Assembly (NCBI RefSeq): GCF_030010215.1
Contig: NZ_JASCRR010000006.1
Coordinates: 124,001 to 188,000 of the forward strand
Source of the DNA: Tianweitania sp. UT-5YL-CI-8
Lineage (GTDB): Bacteria > Pseudomonadota > Alphaproteobacteria > Rhizobiales > Rhizobiaceae
Direction of reading: 5' to 3'
Length of the DNA stretch: 64,000 bases
A program made the translations under genes and the position numbers. This document shows positions 17,094-25,481 of the stretch, piece after piece. Each line of letters begins with the position of its first letter. Positions within the stretch are counted from its first letter, which is position 1. The notes under the pieces were generated by a model, which did not search any database, was not told where the DNA came from, and saw only the letters and a list, made by a program, of their open reading frames with translations.

Positions 17094-17864
17094 TTATGGC
17101 AGAACAGTAAGATCCCTGAAGCCGGCGTCGACATCGCCCGCCTTTTCCGCCTTGCCCGTCTCGATATTGACCTTGTAGAGCGCACCGCCCGTGGCCAGCC
17201 ACGCCGTGTTGGTACCATTCTCGATCGTCTGGATATCGAAGCCGACGCTGTCGCCCAGCGTCACACCCAGGCTGCCGATGGTCTTCAGCGTTCCATCATT
17301 CGGCTTGGTCTGCTGCAGCAACAATCCGCTCGCCTCGATGTCGTACATCCCAGTCTTTTCGGGCTTGCCGAATGAGTTGGTGTAGGCAGTGGCGATGACA
17401 TTCGGCTTCATCGCAGCACTGGGGTCGCCAGCCTCATAGGCGAGCTTGCCGTCTTCGGTCACCGCGCCGGACGCCGGATCGGCACGCAGATTGGTGCCGT
17501 CGGAAGCCATGACGCGAAGCTTGTCGGCCATCGGGTTGAAGTCGACGCTGACTTTCCCGCCTTCGGGCGGCAGCTTTGAGAGCTTGGATACCACTGTGGC
17601 AGCACCCGTATCGAGATTGAGGCTGACCAGCGAGCCGTCGCCCGCTACGCCGTAGACCATCTTGTCCGCCGCGCGCAGGTCGATGCCGTGCAACCGGTCG
17701 ACGCCGGTCACTTCGATGGTCTTGGTCTCGGCTGGCTTGTCGGTATCGAACCAGATCAGGGTCTTTTCGCCGGTCAGTCCCAGAGCAGGCGCGGCCGCGG
17801 CCATTGCCGTCAGCGAAACGAGCATGGGGCCGGCAAGGACGAGCTTGGAAGCAATACGGTTCAT
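17094..17864 (-). CDS. secreted DUF4394 protein, likely ECF-sigma target
   Basis: A 256-residue protein with a signal peptide (LVLAGPMLVSLTAMAAAAPA) and a DUF4394-type body of beta-propeller-like repeats (GDGSLVSLNLDTGAATVV; VDFNPMADKLRVMASDGTNLRADPASGAV). The start at 17864 has AGGAG upstream; a longer reading to 18494 overlaps the divergent sigma gene and is rejected. It is transcribed away from the ECF sigma/anti-sigma pair, and a candidate promoter matching the one in front of the sigma gene lies upstream (17924-17953). Molecular function is unknown; the context points to an envelope stress response. Confidence 0.85.
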   Translation of the reverse strand: MNRIASKLVLAGPMLVSLTAMAAAAPALGLTGEKTLIWFDTDKPAETKTIEVTGVDRLHGIDLRAADKMVYGVAGDGSLVSLNLDTGAATVVSKLSKLPPEGGKVSVDFNPMADKLRVMASDGTNLRADPASGAVTEDGKLAYEAGDPSAAMKPNVIATAYTNSFGKPEKTGMYDIEASGLLLQQTKPNDGTLKTIGSLGVTLGDSVGFDIQTIENGTNTAWLATGGALYKVNIETGKAEKAGDVDAGFRDLTVLP

Positions 17865-17923
17865 GGGTCGATCTCCTCTTGTTGTTCTTCTCTGAGCGTG
17901 GGCTGATCCGCAGCGCTCACTGG

Positions 17924-17953
17924 CCTTACCCGCGGAGGTGGCGCATTGGATGC
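17924..17953 (-). promoter_or_regulatory. candidate ECF promoter of the DUF4394 gene
   Basis: On the minus strand GCATCC (17953-17948) is followed after 18 bases by GTAAGG (17929-17924), about 60 bp before the ATG. The same two blocks occur in the divergent promoter of the sigma gene, 17 bases apart. It is an inferred sigma-factor site, based on two sites only. Confidence 0.45.
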
Positions 17954-17979
17954 AGCGGTTGCGAAAAAATTTGAAGGTT

Positions 17980-18008
17980 GCATCTGTCCGCGCTTTTGGC
18001 GTGTAAGG
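17980..18008 (+). promoter_or_regulatory. candidate ECF autoregulatory promoter
   Basis: GCATCT (17980-17985) and GTAAGG (18003-18008) are 17 bases apart and end 24 bp before the sigma-factor ATG. The matching pair on the other strand upstream of the DUF4394 gene suggests that both are read by the local ECF sigma factor. Confidence 0.45.
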
Positions 18009-18032
18009 TGATCGAAACGTCGGAAAGGATGC

Positions 18033-18587
18033 ATGTCGGCACTCGATGACCGCGACCAGTTCTGTGACGGCCTGCTGACGCGCGTCGCCCGCGGCGACCG
18101 CGACGCTTTGGGCGATTTGTTCAACAGCGAGGCCGGCCGGCTGATTGCGATTGCCAGGCGCATCCTGCGGCGTGGCGAATTGGCCGAAGAGGCCGTCCAG
18201 GAAAGCTTCATCGCCGTCTGGCGCAACGCAACGCGCTTCGATCCCGCTCGCGGCAACGCCAGGGCCTGGCTGACAACCATCGTGCGCAACCGCGCGCTCA
18301 ACATGCTGCGCGACGGCAGCCGCATGGATCTGGTGACCGAAGACGAGATCGCCGATTATCAAGACCGATCCGGCGAGGCCGGTATCGCCTATGGCACACT
18401 TGGCGAAGGCGATGCGCTGAGGCACTGCCTGAGCCAGCTCGAGGACAAGAAGCGCCATTCGATCCTGCTCGCCTACGTCGTCGGCTTCTCGCATGGCGAG
18501 ATCGCCGCAAAACTCGACGCGCCGGTGGGCACGGTGAAAGCCTGGATCAGACGGGGCGTCATCTCCTTGCAGGAGTGCCTGTCATGA
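18033..18587 (+). CDS. ECF sigma-70 family factor
   Basis: A 184-residue two-domain sigma factor. Region 2 includes RGDRDALGDLFNSEAGRLIAIARRIL and AEEAVQESFIAVWRNATRFDP; region 4 ends in GFSHGEIAAKLDAPVGTVKAWIRRGV, the helix-turn-helix that reads the -35 element. It overlaps the next gene, its anti-sigma factor, by ATGA. It is divergent from a secreted DUF4394 gene with a similar candidate promoter, so it probably controls both itself and that gene. It is of the SigK/RskA general type. The inducing signal is unknown. Confidence 0.92.
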   Translation: MSALDDRDQFCDGLLTRVARGDRDALGDLFNSEAGRLIAIARRILRRGELAEEAVQESFIAVWRNATRFDPARGNARAWLTTIVRNRALNMLRDGSRMDLVTEDEIADYQDRSGEAGIAYGTLGEGDALRHCLSQLEDKKRHSILLAYVVGFSHGEIAAKLDAPVGTVKAWIRRGVISLQECLS

Positions 18588-19303
18588 CCGACGACAGCGA
18601 ACGCCTCGCCCGTGCCGGCGACTACGTGCTCGGCCTCATGGACGACGCAGCCCGTACCCAGGCCGAGCGCGACATGGAACACGACGCAATGTTCCGCGAG
18701 GCGGTCCGGCGCTTTGCCGAACGCATGTCCAACCTCGATGAAACGGCCGCCCCTGCAGCCGTGCCCTCCGGCATGTGGGACAGCATCCGCGCCAGGATCG
18801 ACACGATCCCGCAGGAGGCGCAGCAAACCGCTCCCTCCGCGCATCCCGTTGCCGCCAACCAGAACCGCCCGGCCTTCTGGCGCAAGGCGGCCGTCGCAGC
18901 CTCGCTCTTCGCAGCACTCGGCCTGGGCTATCTGGGCGGCCGGGCCACCGTGTCGCCTCCGCAACCCGTCGTTCTCGTCGTGCTGCAGACGCCGCAGAAC
19001 ACGGCGGGTGCGGTGTTCGAGGCCTTCGCCGATAACAGCGTCCGCATTGTTCCGCTCGAGAATTTCCAGGTGCCCGACGACAAGATCATGCAGGTCTGGA
19101 CGCTGTACGATCCGTCGGTGGGTCCGGTTTCGCTCGGCACCTTGCCGCGAACCGAAGTCGCGACGCTTCAGGGCCAGCCTTTCCCGACACCGGCGGACGG
19201 GCAGCTCTACGAGATCACGCTTGAACCCAAGCCTGGTTCGCCGACTGGAAAACCCACCGGTCCCATCCTTGTAAAGGGCTTTGCCAGACCGACGCCGGGG
19301 TGA
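18584..19303 (+). CDS. membrane-anchored anti-sigma factor, RskA family
   Basis: A 239-residue protein. The cytoplasmic N-terminal sigma-binding domain (RLARAGDYVLGLMDDAARTQAERDM) is followed by one transmembrane helix at about 108-125 (AAVAASLFAALGLGYLGG) and a periplasmic RskA C-terminal domain (QNTAGAVFEAF; IMQVWTLYDPSVGPVSLG). The ATG at 18584 overlaps the sigma stop and has AGGAG upstream; another Met lies three codons earlier. It should hold the sigma factor inactive until a periplasmic signal arrives. Confidence 0.9.
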   Translation: MTDDSERLARAGDYVLGLMDDAARTQAERDMEHDAMFREAVRRFAERMSNLDETAAPAAVPSGMWDSIRARIDTIPQEAQQTAPSAHPVAANQNRPAFWRKAAVAASLFAALGLGYLGGRATVSPPQPVVLVVLQTPQNTAGAVFEAFADNSVRIVPLENFQVPDDKIMQVWTLYDPSVGPVSLGTLPRTEVATLQGQPFPTPADGQLYEITLEPKPGSPTGKPTGPILVKGFARPTPG

Positions 19304-19345
19304 TCGTGTAAGATGAAGCGGGTAATGTTGTGTTGAAGACAGCGT

Positions 19346-19600
19346 TCAATCCGCTGCCGGCAGCCGCCTGATCGTGAATTCGATGACGTCGCCGGGGCGC
19401 TCGAACCAGCTTTCGATTTCGGTCCAATAGGCCTGTTTCGGCCAGCGGGAGAACCACTCCTGCGCCTTGGCGCGGGCCTCCGTCCGCGACAGCACGAAGG
19501 TTTCGCGCAAGAAACCGTCGCGCGGCATGCGTTCGGTCTCGCGGCTGGCGCGCAGCCGTTTTCTGAGATCATCCAGCGGCGGTCTGGCCGGCGTGCGCAC
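19346..19600 (-). CDS. small conserved hypothetical protein beside hemF
   Basis: An 84-residue soluble protein with [37 protein letters not shown] place the start at GTG 19600 because AAGGAG lies exactly 6 bases upstream; longer frames on this strand cover hemF in reverse and are shadows. It is divergent from hemF with 78 bp between. No domain was recognised; the mix of helices and aromatic residues suggests a small folded protein. Its function is unknown. Confidence 0.65.
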   Translation of the reverse strand: MRTPARPPLDDLRKRLRASRETERMPRDGFLRETFVLSRTEARAKAQEWFSRWPKQAYWTEIESWFERPGDVIEFTIRRLPAAD

Positions 19601-19678
19601 AACGAACTCCTTGACCCGTGCGCCAATCAGATTAGGGATCGGCCCGGAAAAAGACGAGTCTTTTGTTTGGAGCACGAT

Positions 19679-20593
19679 TTGCAACGACCTGACCTGCCCG
19701 CCGGAGTGCCAGCCGACATCGAAGACAAGAAAGCGCAGGCGCGCGCCTGGTTCGAGGAATTGCGCGACCGAATCTGCCAAAGCTTCGAGGCCCTGGAGGA
19801 CGAGGTCGCAGGACCGCAGGCTTCCTGGGCGCCGGGTCGTTTCGAGCGCACGCCCTGGCTGCGCGACGAGGGCAATGGCGGCGGCGGCACCATGTCGATG
19901 ATGCATGGCCGGGTGTTCGAAAAGGTCGGCGTCCACACCTCCACCGTCTATGGCGAATTCTCGCCGGAGTTCCGCAAGCAGATGCCCGGCGGCGAGGAAG
20001 ACCCGCGCTTCTGGGCCAGCGGCATCTCGCTGATCGCCCATCCCTGGAACCCCAACGTTCCGGCGGTGCATATGAACACGCGCATGGTCGTCACCTCGCG
20101 CTGGTGGTTTGGCGGCGGCGCCGATCTCACCCCCGTGCTCGACCGTCGCCGTACCCAGGACGACGCCGACACACAGGCGTTCCACAAGACCATGCAGTTC
20201 GCCTGCTCCAAGCATTCCGACATTGCCGATTACGACCGCTACAAGAACTGGTGCGACGAGTATTTCTACCTGCCGCACCGCAACGAGCCGCGCGGCACTG
20301 GCGGCATCTTCTTCGATTGGCAGCATTCGCCGGAGGAAAAAGGCGGCTGGGATGCCGATTTCCGCTTCGTGCAGGATGTCGGCCGCGCTTTCAACGTCGT
20401 CTATCCGCATCTGGTGCGCGGCAATTTCAACGCCAACTGGACAGACGGCGACCGCGAGGAGCAACTGATCCGCCGTGGCCGTTACGTCGAGTTCAACCTG
20501 CTCTACGACCGCGGCACGATCTTTGGGCTGAAGACCGGCGGCAACGTCAATTCCATCCTGTCGTCCATGCCGCCCGAGGTACGCTGGCCCTGA
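19679..20593 (+). CDS. hemF: oxygen-dependent coproporphyrinogen III oxidase
   Basis: A 304-residue protein of normal HemF length with the signature [20 protein letters not shown] and the active-site region [11 protein letters not shown], plus the dimer-forming C-terminus [19 protein letters not shown]. It converts coproporphyrinogen III to protoporphyrinogen IX in haem synthesis, using O2. I chose TTG 19679 because GGAG lies exactly 6 bases upstream; the earlier TTG at 19667 has no comparable site. The gene stands alone and ends before a long hairpin at 20611-20636. Confidence 0.94.
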   Translation: MQRPDLPAGVPADIEDKKAQARAWFEELRDRICQSFEALEDEVAGPQASWAPGRFERTPWLRDEGNGGGGTMSMMHGRVFEKVGVHTSTVYGEFSPEFRKQMPGGEEDPRFWASGISLIAHPWNPNVPAVHMNTRMVVTSRWWFGGGADLTPVLDRRRTQDDADTQAFHKTMQFACSKHSDIADYDRYKNWCDEYFYLPHRNEPRGTGGIFFDWQHSPEEKGGWDADFRFVQDVGRAFNVVYPHLVRGNFNANWTDGDREEQLIRRGRYVEFNLLYDRGTIFGLKTGGNVNSILSSMPPEVRWP

Positions 20594-20610
20594 CCTGGAA
20601 GCTTACCAAA

Positions 20611-20636
20611 CATCGCCGCGCATTGACGCGGCGGTG
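20611..20636. terminator. hairpin after hemF
   Basis: CATCGCCGCG (20611-20620) pairs with CGCGGCGGTG (20627-20636) over ten positions, including one G-U, around a 6-base loop. No T-run follows. It probably separates hemF from the helicase gene. Confidence 0.5.
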
Positions 20637-20714
20637 CCATGGCTTTAGGAGAGCAGTTTAAGCGGAGGATGCTGTGTTCGCCCTCCCCATACGCTCTCAT
20701 TGAAAGAATACCTT

Positions 20715-22487
20715 GTGACGATCTTCGAAGGAATGGCCCCGGCATTGGCCGGAGCGCTCGCAGCGCGCGGCTACGATAAACTCACTGCCGTCCAGCAGGC
20801 CGTGCTGGCGGAAAGCGCCGGAAACGCCGATCTGCTGGTTTCCGCACAGACCGGCTCGGGAAAGACGGTCGCTTTCGGCGTCGCCATCGCGCCCACTCTT
20901 CTGCGCGGCGCCGAAAGGCTGCCCGTTGACGCCTCACCGCTTTGCGTCGTCATCGCGCCGACCCGCGAGCTCGCCATCCAGGTGCGCCGCGAATTCGAAT
21001 GGCTCTTTGCCGGCACCGGCGCGCGCCTCGCCTCCTGCGTCGGCGGCATGGACATGCGCAAGGAGCGCCGCGCGCTGGATGAAGGCGCGCATATCATCGT
21101 CGGCACGCCGGGCCGGCTGCGCGACCACATCACGCGCGGTTCGCTCGATATCTCCTCCGTCCGTGCCGTGGTGCTGGACGAGGCTGACGAGATGCTCGAT
21201 CTCGGTTTCCGCGAGGATCTCGAATTCATTCTGGCCGCAGCCCCGGTCGACCGCCGCACGCTGATGTTTTCGGCAACCGTTCCCGCGCAGATCGCCCAAC
21301 TCGCCAAGCGCTTCCAACGCGATGCGGTCCGCCTCAATGTGGTCAGCGAGGGCAGGCAGCACGACGACATCGAATACCGTACCTTGCTGGTTGCACCGCC
21401 CGAGCGCGAAAATGCCATCATCAACGCCCTGCTCTATTTCGACGCCCAGAACACCATCGTCTTCTGCTCGACCCGCGACGCGGTGAAGCATCTGGCGAGC
21501 CGCCTGAACAATCGCGGCTTTTCGGTGGTGTCGTTGTCGGGAGAGCTTAGCCAGGCCGAGCGCAACAACGCGCTGCAGTCCATGCGGGACGGCCGGGCGC
21601 GCGTCTGCGTCGCCACCGACGTCGCGGCGCGCGGCATCGACCTGCCCAGTCTCGACCTCGTCATCCACGCCGACCTGCCGACCAATCCGGACACGCTGCT
21701 GCACCGCAGCGGCCGCACCGGTCGCGCCGGCCGCAAGGGCATCTGCGCGCTGATCGTGCCCTATCACCGTCGCGGCAGCGCTGCCCGACTGCTCAAGCTT
21801 GCTAAGCTCGAAGCCATCCAGCAGCCGGCTCCCGGCCCCGCCGAGATCGAAGAGCGCAACCATCAGCGCATGCTGGCCGATCTCGAGCTGACCGAAGCGC
21901 CGAGCGACGAAGAGCGCGCGCTGGTCGCCGAACTGCTTGAAAAGCACGATGCCGAACGCTTCGCATTGGCCTGGTTGCGGCAGCAGATCGCCTCCCGTCC
22001 CGCCGCCGAGGAACTGTCGAGCGGTCCCGCGCCGACGTTCGAGCCGTCGAAGGGCGAACGCCCCGACACCCGCTTCGAAGGCGGCACTTGGTTCAGCGTT
22101 TCGCTCGGCCGCAAGCATCGCGCCGAGCCGCGCTGGTTGCTGCCGCTCCTGTGCAAGGCCGGGCGCGTCACCAAGAACGAGATCGGTTCGATCCGTATCC
22201 TTGATGCCGAGACCCGTTTCGAGGTGAAGTCGGACAGGGCAGCCGGCTATGCCGCCGCCGTGCGCGAGCAGGGAACACTGGAAAAAGGTGTCACCATCCG
22301 CCTCGCGGAAGACGCCGGTCCATCGGATCGCGGCGAAAAGGACTTCAAGAAAAAGCATCGCAAAGGCCCGCCTCCCGGCGCGGAACCCAAGCGCACCTTC
22401 AAAGACAAGAAGGCTGCCGGCTTTGGCGACAACGCAGCGCCGCGTCCCGACAAGAAGTTCAAGAAGAAGTCTTTCGACAAAGGCTGA
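20715..22487 (+). CDS. DEAD-box RNA helicase with DbpA-type RNA-binding domain
   Basis: A 590-residue protein. The helicase core has a Q-motif region (LTAVQQAVL), motif I AQTGSGKT, PTRELAIQ, DEAD, SAT, and motif VI HRSGRTGRAGR. A DbpA-type RNA-binding domain follows (WFSVSLGRKHRAEPRWLLPLLCKAG, about 455-525), then a Lys-rich tail ending KKFKKKSFDKG. Such proteins remodel structured RNA, often in ribosome assembly or cold growth. The start is uncertain: GTG 20715 fits rhizobial relatives, while TTG 20700 and ATG 20733 are alternatives. Confidence 0.92.
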   Translation: MTIFEGMAPALAGALAARGYDKLTAVQQAVLAESAGNADLLVSAQTGSGKTVAFGVAIAPTLLRGAERLPVDASPLCVVIAPTRELAIQVRREFEWLFAGTGARLASCVGGMDMRKERRALDEGAHIIVGTPGRLRDHITRGSLDISSVRAVVLDEADEMLDLGFREDLEFILAAAPVDRRTLMFSATVPAQIAQLAKRFQRDAVRLNVVSEGRQHDDIEYRTLLVAPPERENAIINALLYFDAQNTIVFCSTRDAVKHLASRLNNRGFSVVSLSGELSQAERNNALQSMRDGRARVCVATDVAARGIDLPSLDLVIHADLPTNPDTLLHRSGRTGRAGRKGICALIVPYHRRGSAARLLKLAKLEAIQQPAPGPAEIEERNHQRMLADLELTEAPSDEERALVAELLEKHDAERFALAWLRQQIASRPAAEELSSGPAPTFEPSKGERPDTRFEGGTWFSVSLGRKHRAEPRWLLPLLCKAGRVTKNEIGSIRILDAETRFEVKSDRAAGYAAAVREQGTLEKGVTIRLAEDAGPSDRGEKDFKKKHRKGPPPGAEPKRTFKDKKAAGFGDNAAPRPDKKFKKKSFDKG

Positions 22488-22521
22488 CCCGAAAGCCGCT
22501 CGAATTGCCAAAAGAGGATCG

Positions 22522-22552
22522 AAAAGGCGGTGCTGCGTAGGTGCCGCCTTTT
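22522..22552 (+). terminator. Rho-independent terminator after the helicase gene
   Basis: AAAAGGCGG (22522-22530) pairs with CCGCCTTTT (22544-22552), giving a 9-bp stem whose 3' arm ends in Ts. It lies 35 bp past the helicase stop. Confidence 0.8.
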
Positions 22553-22611
22553 CCGCAACCAATCGCAGCTGTTTTGGTTTATAGTGGCAGAACGCAATAC
22601 AGGAGGAAGCA

Positions 22612-22797
22612 ATGAAAGAATTTCAATGCGGATCACTGGTCCCCGGATGCGACTGGCACACACGGCATCAGGAAGAGGCTGAAATCATCCGCCGGGCCGC
22701 CGAACATCTGCGCGAAACCCATGGCGAGACGCTGATCCGCGAAACGATGATCGAAGCGATCCGCTCGCGTATCGAGAAGGTCCGCGACGCCGCTTGA
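22612..22797 (+). CDS. DUF1059 small protein
   Basis: A 61-residue protein matching the DUF1059 pattern: an N-terminal strand with a Cys pair region (FQCGSLVPGCDWHTRHQEEAEIIRRAAEHL) and a helix HLRETHGE near the middle. The AGGAGG just upstream of the ATG is a near-perfect ribosome binding site. The family is short, soluble and of unknown function. Its stop abuts the stop of the converging cca gene, leaving no spacer. Confidence 0.88.
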   Translation: MKEFQCGSLVPGCDWHTRHQEEAEIIRRAAEHLRETHGETLIRETMIEAIRSRIEKVRDAA

Positions 22798-24069
22798 TCA
22801 CCCGGCACCGGGATTTTCGAGGAGGTCTGCGGCCTGCTTCAACAAAGCGTCGCGCGCGATCCGGAAATCCTTTGATATCCACTCAGCTTCGAGCTTTTTA
22901 AGGGTCTGGCCGACAGCCGGGCCCTTTTCCAATCCCAAGTCCAGCAGGTCGGCGCCCGAGACCGGAAATGTCGGCTTCTGCCATGCCTGCGCAAACGCCA
23001 GAAGGCGCGACAGATGTCCCGCCTGCACCAGCGCGCCATCTTCCTGCATTGCCTTCCAGCGCGCTCCGGCGAAATCCAGCTTGAGCCGATCGATGATCCC
23101 TTGCGGGCTGCCGCGATAAAGCCGGCGAGCCAGTTCCAACTCCGTGACATTCGCCGCGACGGCATCCGATAACGCCCATTCGGTCAGGCGCACGCGCTCG
23201 TCGCCCGACATCTTCAGCCGCTGGGCCAACGCATCCATGCGCACCGCATCCGGCGGAACGATCGCCTCCAGCCGCAGCAGAGGATCGACCGTCCAGTCGA
23301 GTTCGGCTTCGGCCTTGGCAAGGCCGTGGATGGCGTCGATGCCCCATTTCTCGCTCTCGGGAAGGATACGGGTCAGTACGCCCGATTGCCGCATCCACAA
23401 CAAGGCGCGGGATGGATCGGGCGCACTCAGAAGCTTCTTGAGCTCGGACCAGATGCGCTCGGCAGACAGTTGGTCGAGCCCTTGCTTCAGCCGTGCCGAA
23501 GCCTTCACCCCCTCAGCATCGGGCCGGCCCGTACCGTACCAGGCGAAGAAGCGGTAGAACCGCAGGATGCGCAGATAGTCTTCGCGGATGCGCGCTTCGG
23601 CATCGCCGATGAAGCGCAGGATGCGGCTCTGAATATCCGCCAGCCCGCCCACCAGATCGATGACCGTCCCGTCCGCTTCGGCATAAAGCGCGTTGATGGT
23701 GAAATCCCGGCGTTCGGCATCGGCCTTCCAGTCGCGCCCGAACGCCACCTTGGCATGGCGTCCGTCGGTTTCGACATCACTGCGCAATGTCGTTACCTCG
23801 AACGGCTCGCCCTTGACGATCACGGTGACGGTGCCGTGTTCGATCCCGGTCGGCACCGCCTTGAAGCCGGCAGCCTCGACCCGCCGAACGGTCTCTGCCG
23901 GCAGGCTTGTGGTGGCGATGTCGACATCGGCCACAGGCTGGCCGAGAAGCGCATTGCGCACTGCTCCGCCTGCCACGCGCGCCTCTTCGCCATCGGCGTT
24001 CAGCACGGCGAGCAGGCGCTGCAGCCGCCCCTCTTTCAACCATGCGGCATCGGCAAGTGGAAGGTTCAA
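22798..24069 (-). CDS. cca: CCA tRNA nucleotidyltransferase / poly(A) polymerase family
   Basis: A 423-residue class II nucleotidyltransferase. The N-terminal catalytic domain has GGAVRNALLG and the DVD metal-binding pair (PVADVDIATT), followed by RRDFTINALYAE and the RNA-binding segment REDYLRILRFYRFFAWYG. It adds or repairs the CCA end of tRNAs. The start is TTG 24069, which overlaps the previous stop as TTGA; longer frames to 24174 overlap the nudix gene. It is the last gene of the DUF1285-nudix-cca operon. Confidence 0.92.
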   Translation of the reverse strand: MNLPLADAAWLKEGRLQRLLAVLNADGEEARVAGGAVRNALLGQPVADVDIATTSLPAETVRRVEAAGFKAVPTGIEHGTVTVIVKGEPFEVTTLRSDVETDGRHAKVAFGRDWKADAERRDFTINALYAEADGTVIDLVGGLADIQSRILRFIGDAEARIREDYLRILRFYRFFAWYGTGRPDAEGVKASARLKQGLDQLSAERIWSELKKLLSAPDPSRALLWMRQSGVLTRILPESEKWGIDAIHGLAKAEAELDWTVDPLLRLEAIVPPDAVRMDALAQRLKMSGDERVRLTEWALSDAVAANVTELELARRLYRGSPQGIIDRLKLDFAGARWKAMQEDGALVQAGHLSRLLAFAQAWQKPTFPVSGADLLDLGLEKGPAVGQTLKKLEAEWISKDFRIARDALLKQAADLLENPGAG

Positions 24070-24698
24070 CTGTACAGTCTTTCGTAGAGGGTGCGGATAA
24101 TACCGGCGGTGACGCCCCAGATGCGTTGGCCGCCATAGGGCATGTCGTAATAGAGCCACTCGCGCTCGTTCCACATGCTACGGCCCTGATGATGGTTGGC
24201 CGGATCCATCAGGAACGACAGCGGAACCTCAAAGGCCGTATCGACCTCCGCGGGGTTAAGCGTCAACGTGAAGCCAGGCCGTACGATGCCGAGCACCGGC
24301 GCGATGCGATAGCCGCTTCCCGAAACATAATCCGGCAGACGGCCAATGATATCGACATGCGGGCCGTCGAGCCCCACTTCCTCCTGGGCCTCGCGCAGGG
24401 CCGCCGCTTCCGGCGACACATCCTCAGGATCGATACGGCCGCCGGGAAAAGCCACCTGGCCGGAATGATTGCGCAGAAGCTCGTTGCGCTTGGTCAGCAG
24501 CACGGTCGCTTCCCTGCCGTGATCGATCACCGGAATCAGCACGGCGGCATCGCGCAGCCTGGCGTTCAGCGTCAGGCGTGGATGTCCGGGGTTGAAGCGG
24601 TGATCGCCATAATCGCCATCGTCGGCATGCGACATCGCCGTCAACGCGCGGGCGCGAAAATCCTCCGCGGTAAAGGACGGAAACGCAAGATCAGCCAT
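24066..24698 (-). CDS. NUDIX hydrolase, CoA pyrophosphatase type
   Basis: A 210-residue protein with the Nudix box GGRIDPEDVSPEAAALREAQEEVGL (G-x5-E-x7-REUXEE-x-GU form, one extra residue in the first spacer as in NudL) at about 90-114 and the LLTKRNELLRNHSGQVAFPGG region typical of CoA diphosphatases. It probably hydrolyses CoA or related nucleoside diphosphates. It starts one base into the DUF1285 stop (TGATG) and ends in a TTGA overlap with cca, so the three genes are tightly coupled. Confidence 0.9.
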   Translation of the reverse strand: MADLAFPSFTAEDFRARALTAMSHADDGDYGDHRFNPGHPRLTLNARLRDAAVLIPVIDHGREATVLLTKRNELLRNHSGQVAFPGGRIDPEDVSPEAAALREAQEEVGLDGPHVDIIGRLPDYVSGSGYRIAPVLGIVRPGFTLTLNPAEVDTAFEVPLSFLMDPANHHQGRSMWNEREWLYYDMPYGGQRIWGVTAGIIRTLYERLYS

Positions 24699-25342
24699 CA
24701 GGCGCTCAGCCGCTTCAGTCTGTCGGCCGGCATGATCGGATAAACCTGGCCCTTCGACCGCACGGCGAACATCGGAGTTCCGTCGATCTCGATCTCCTCG
24801 CCATGCTCGACCAGTTCATACATTACAGGTCGCGCCACCAGCGCCTCTAGCCTTCCGCGCACCAGCACATAGGGCTTCAGCCCGCCGGTCTCGTCCTCAT
24901 CGACAAAGCGCAGCGGCCGGTCCGGGCCGACCTCGACCACATCGCCGACATTGGTGCGGAAGGTGATGACCTGATCGTGACCGGAGCCCGACACATCCAT
25001 CTCCACGGCGATGAAGGGAGCATCGACCACACGGATGCCGACCTTTTCCACGGGCGTGACCAGATAGGTCTTGCCGTCTTCGTCCTTGCGCAGGACGGAC
25101 GAAAACAATTGCACCAGAGGCATGCGGCCGATGGGCGTCCCCAGATAGAACCAGGTGCCGTCCGCCTTGATTTCCATGTCGAGATCGCCGCAGAAGTCCG
25201 GATTCCAGCGCTCGACCGGGGCGGCCCCCTTGCCGGCGCGGGCAGCGCGCGAAATCAACGCTTCAAGGCCCGCCGTGTCCTGACTTTCGGCCAAACCGGC
25301 CTGGGCGTTGCTCGGTGTTTCGACGTCGGTGTCTTTTGTCAT
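24698..25342 (-). CDS. DUF1285 family protein
   Basis: A 214-residue soluble protein with the DUF1285 pattern: WNPDFCGDLDMEIKADGTWFYLGTPIGRMPLVQLFSSVLRKDEDGKTYLVTPVEKVGI. The family binds no known ligand with certainty and is often encoded beside the nudix/cca genes in alphaproteobacteria. The ATG at 25342 gives the normal family length; an in-frame start at 25441 is unlikely because it reaches nearly to the divergent moxR promoter. First gene of the operon. Confidence 0.88.
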   Translation of the reverse strand: MTKDTDVETPSNAQAGLAESQDTAGLEALISRAARAGKGAAPVERWNPDFCGDLDMEIKADGTWFYLGTPIGRMPLVQLFSSVLRKDEDGKTYLVTPVEKVGIRVVDAPFIAVEMDVSGSGHDQVITFRTNVGDVVEVGPDRPLRFVDEDETGGLKPYVLVRGRLEALVARPVMYELVEHGEEIEIDGTPMFAVRSKGQVYPIMPADRLKRLSA

Positions 25343-25481
25343 GGTCACGAAATAGTCACTGTTGTTGCGCTTGTCAGCCTCGGTGCGTGATTTAAGTTGA
25401 TCGCTGGACGGCGCCGTGTGCGAGTCGAGGGATCGTATCACGTCAGGCGAACGTTCTGACTAGAAGAAGGATCCGACCTGC

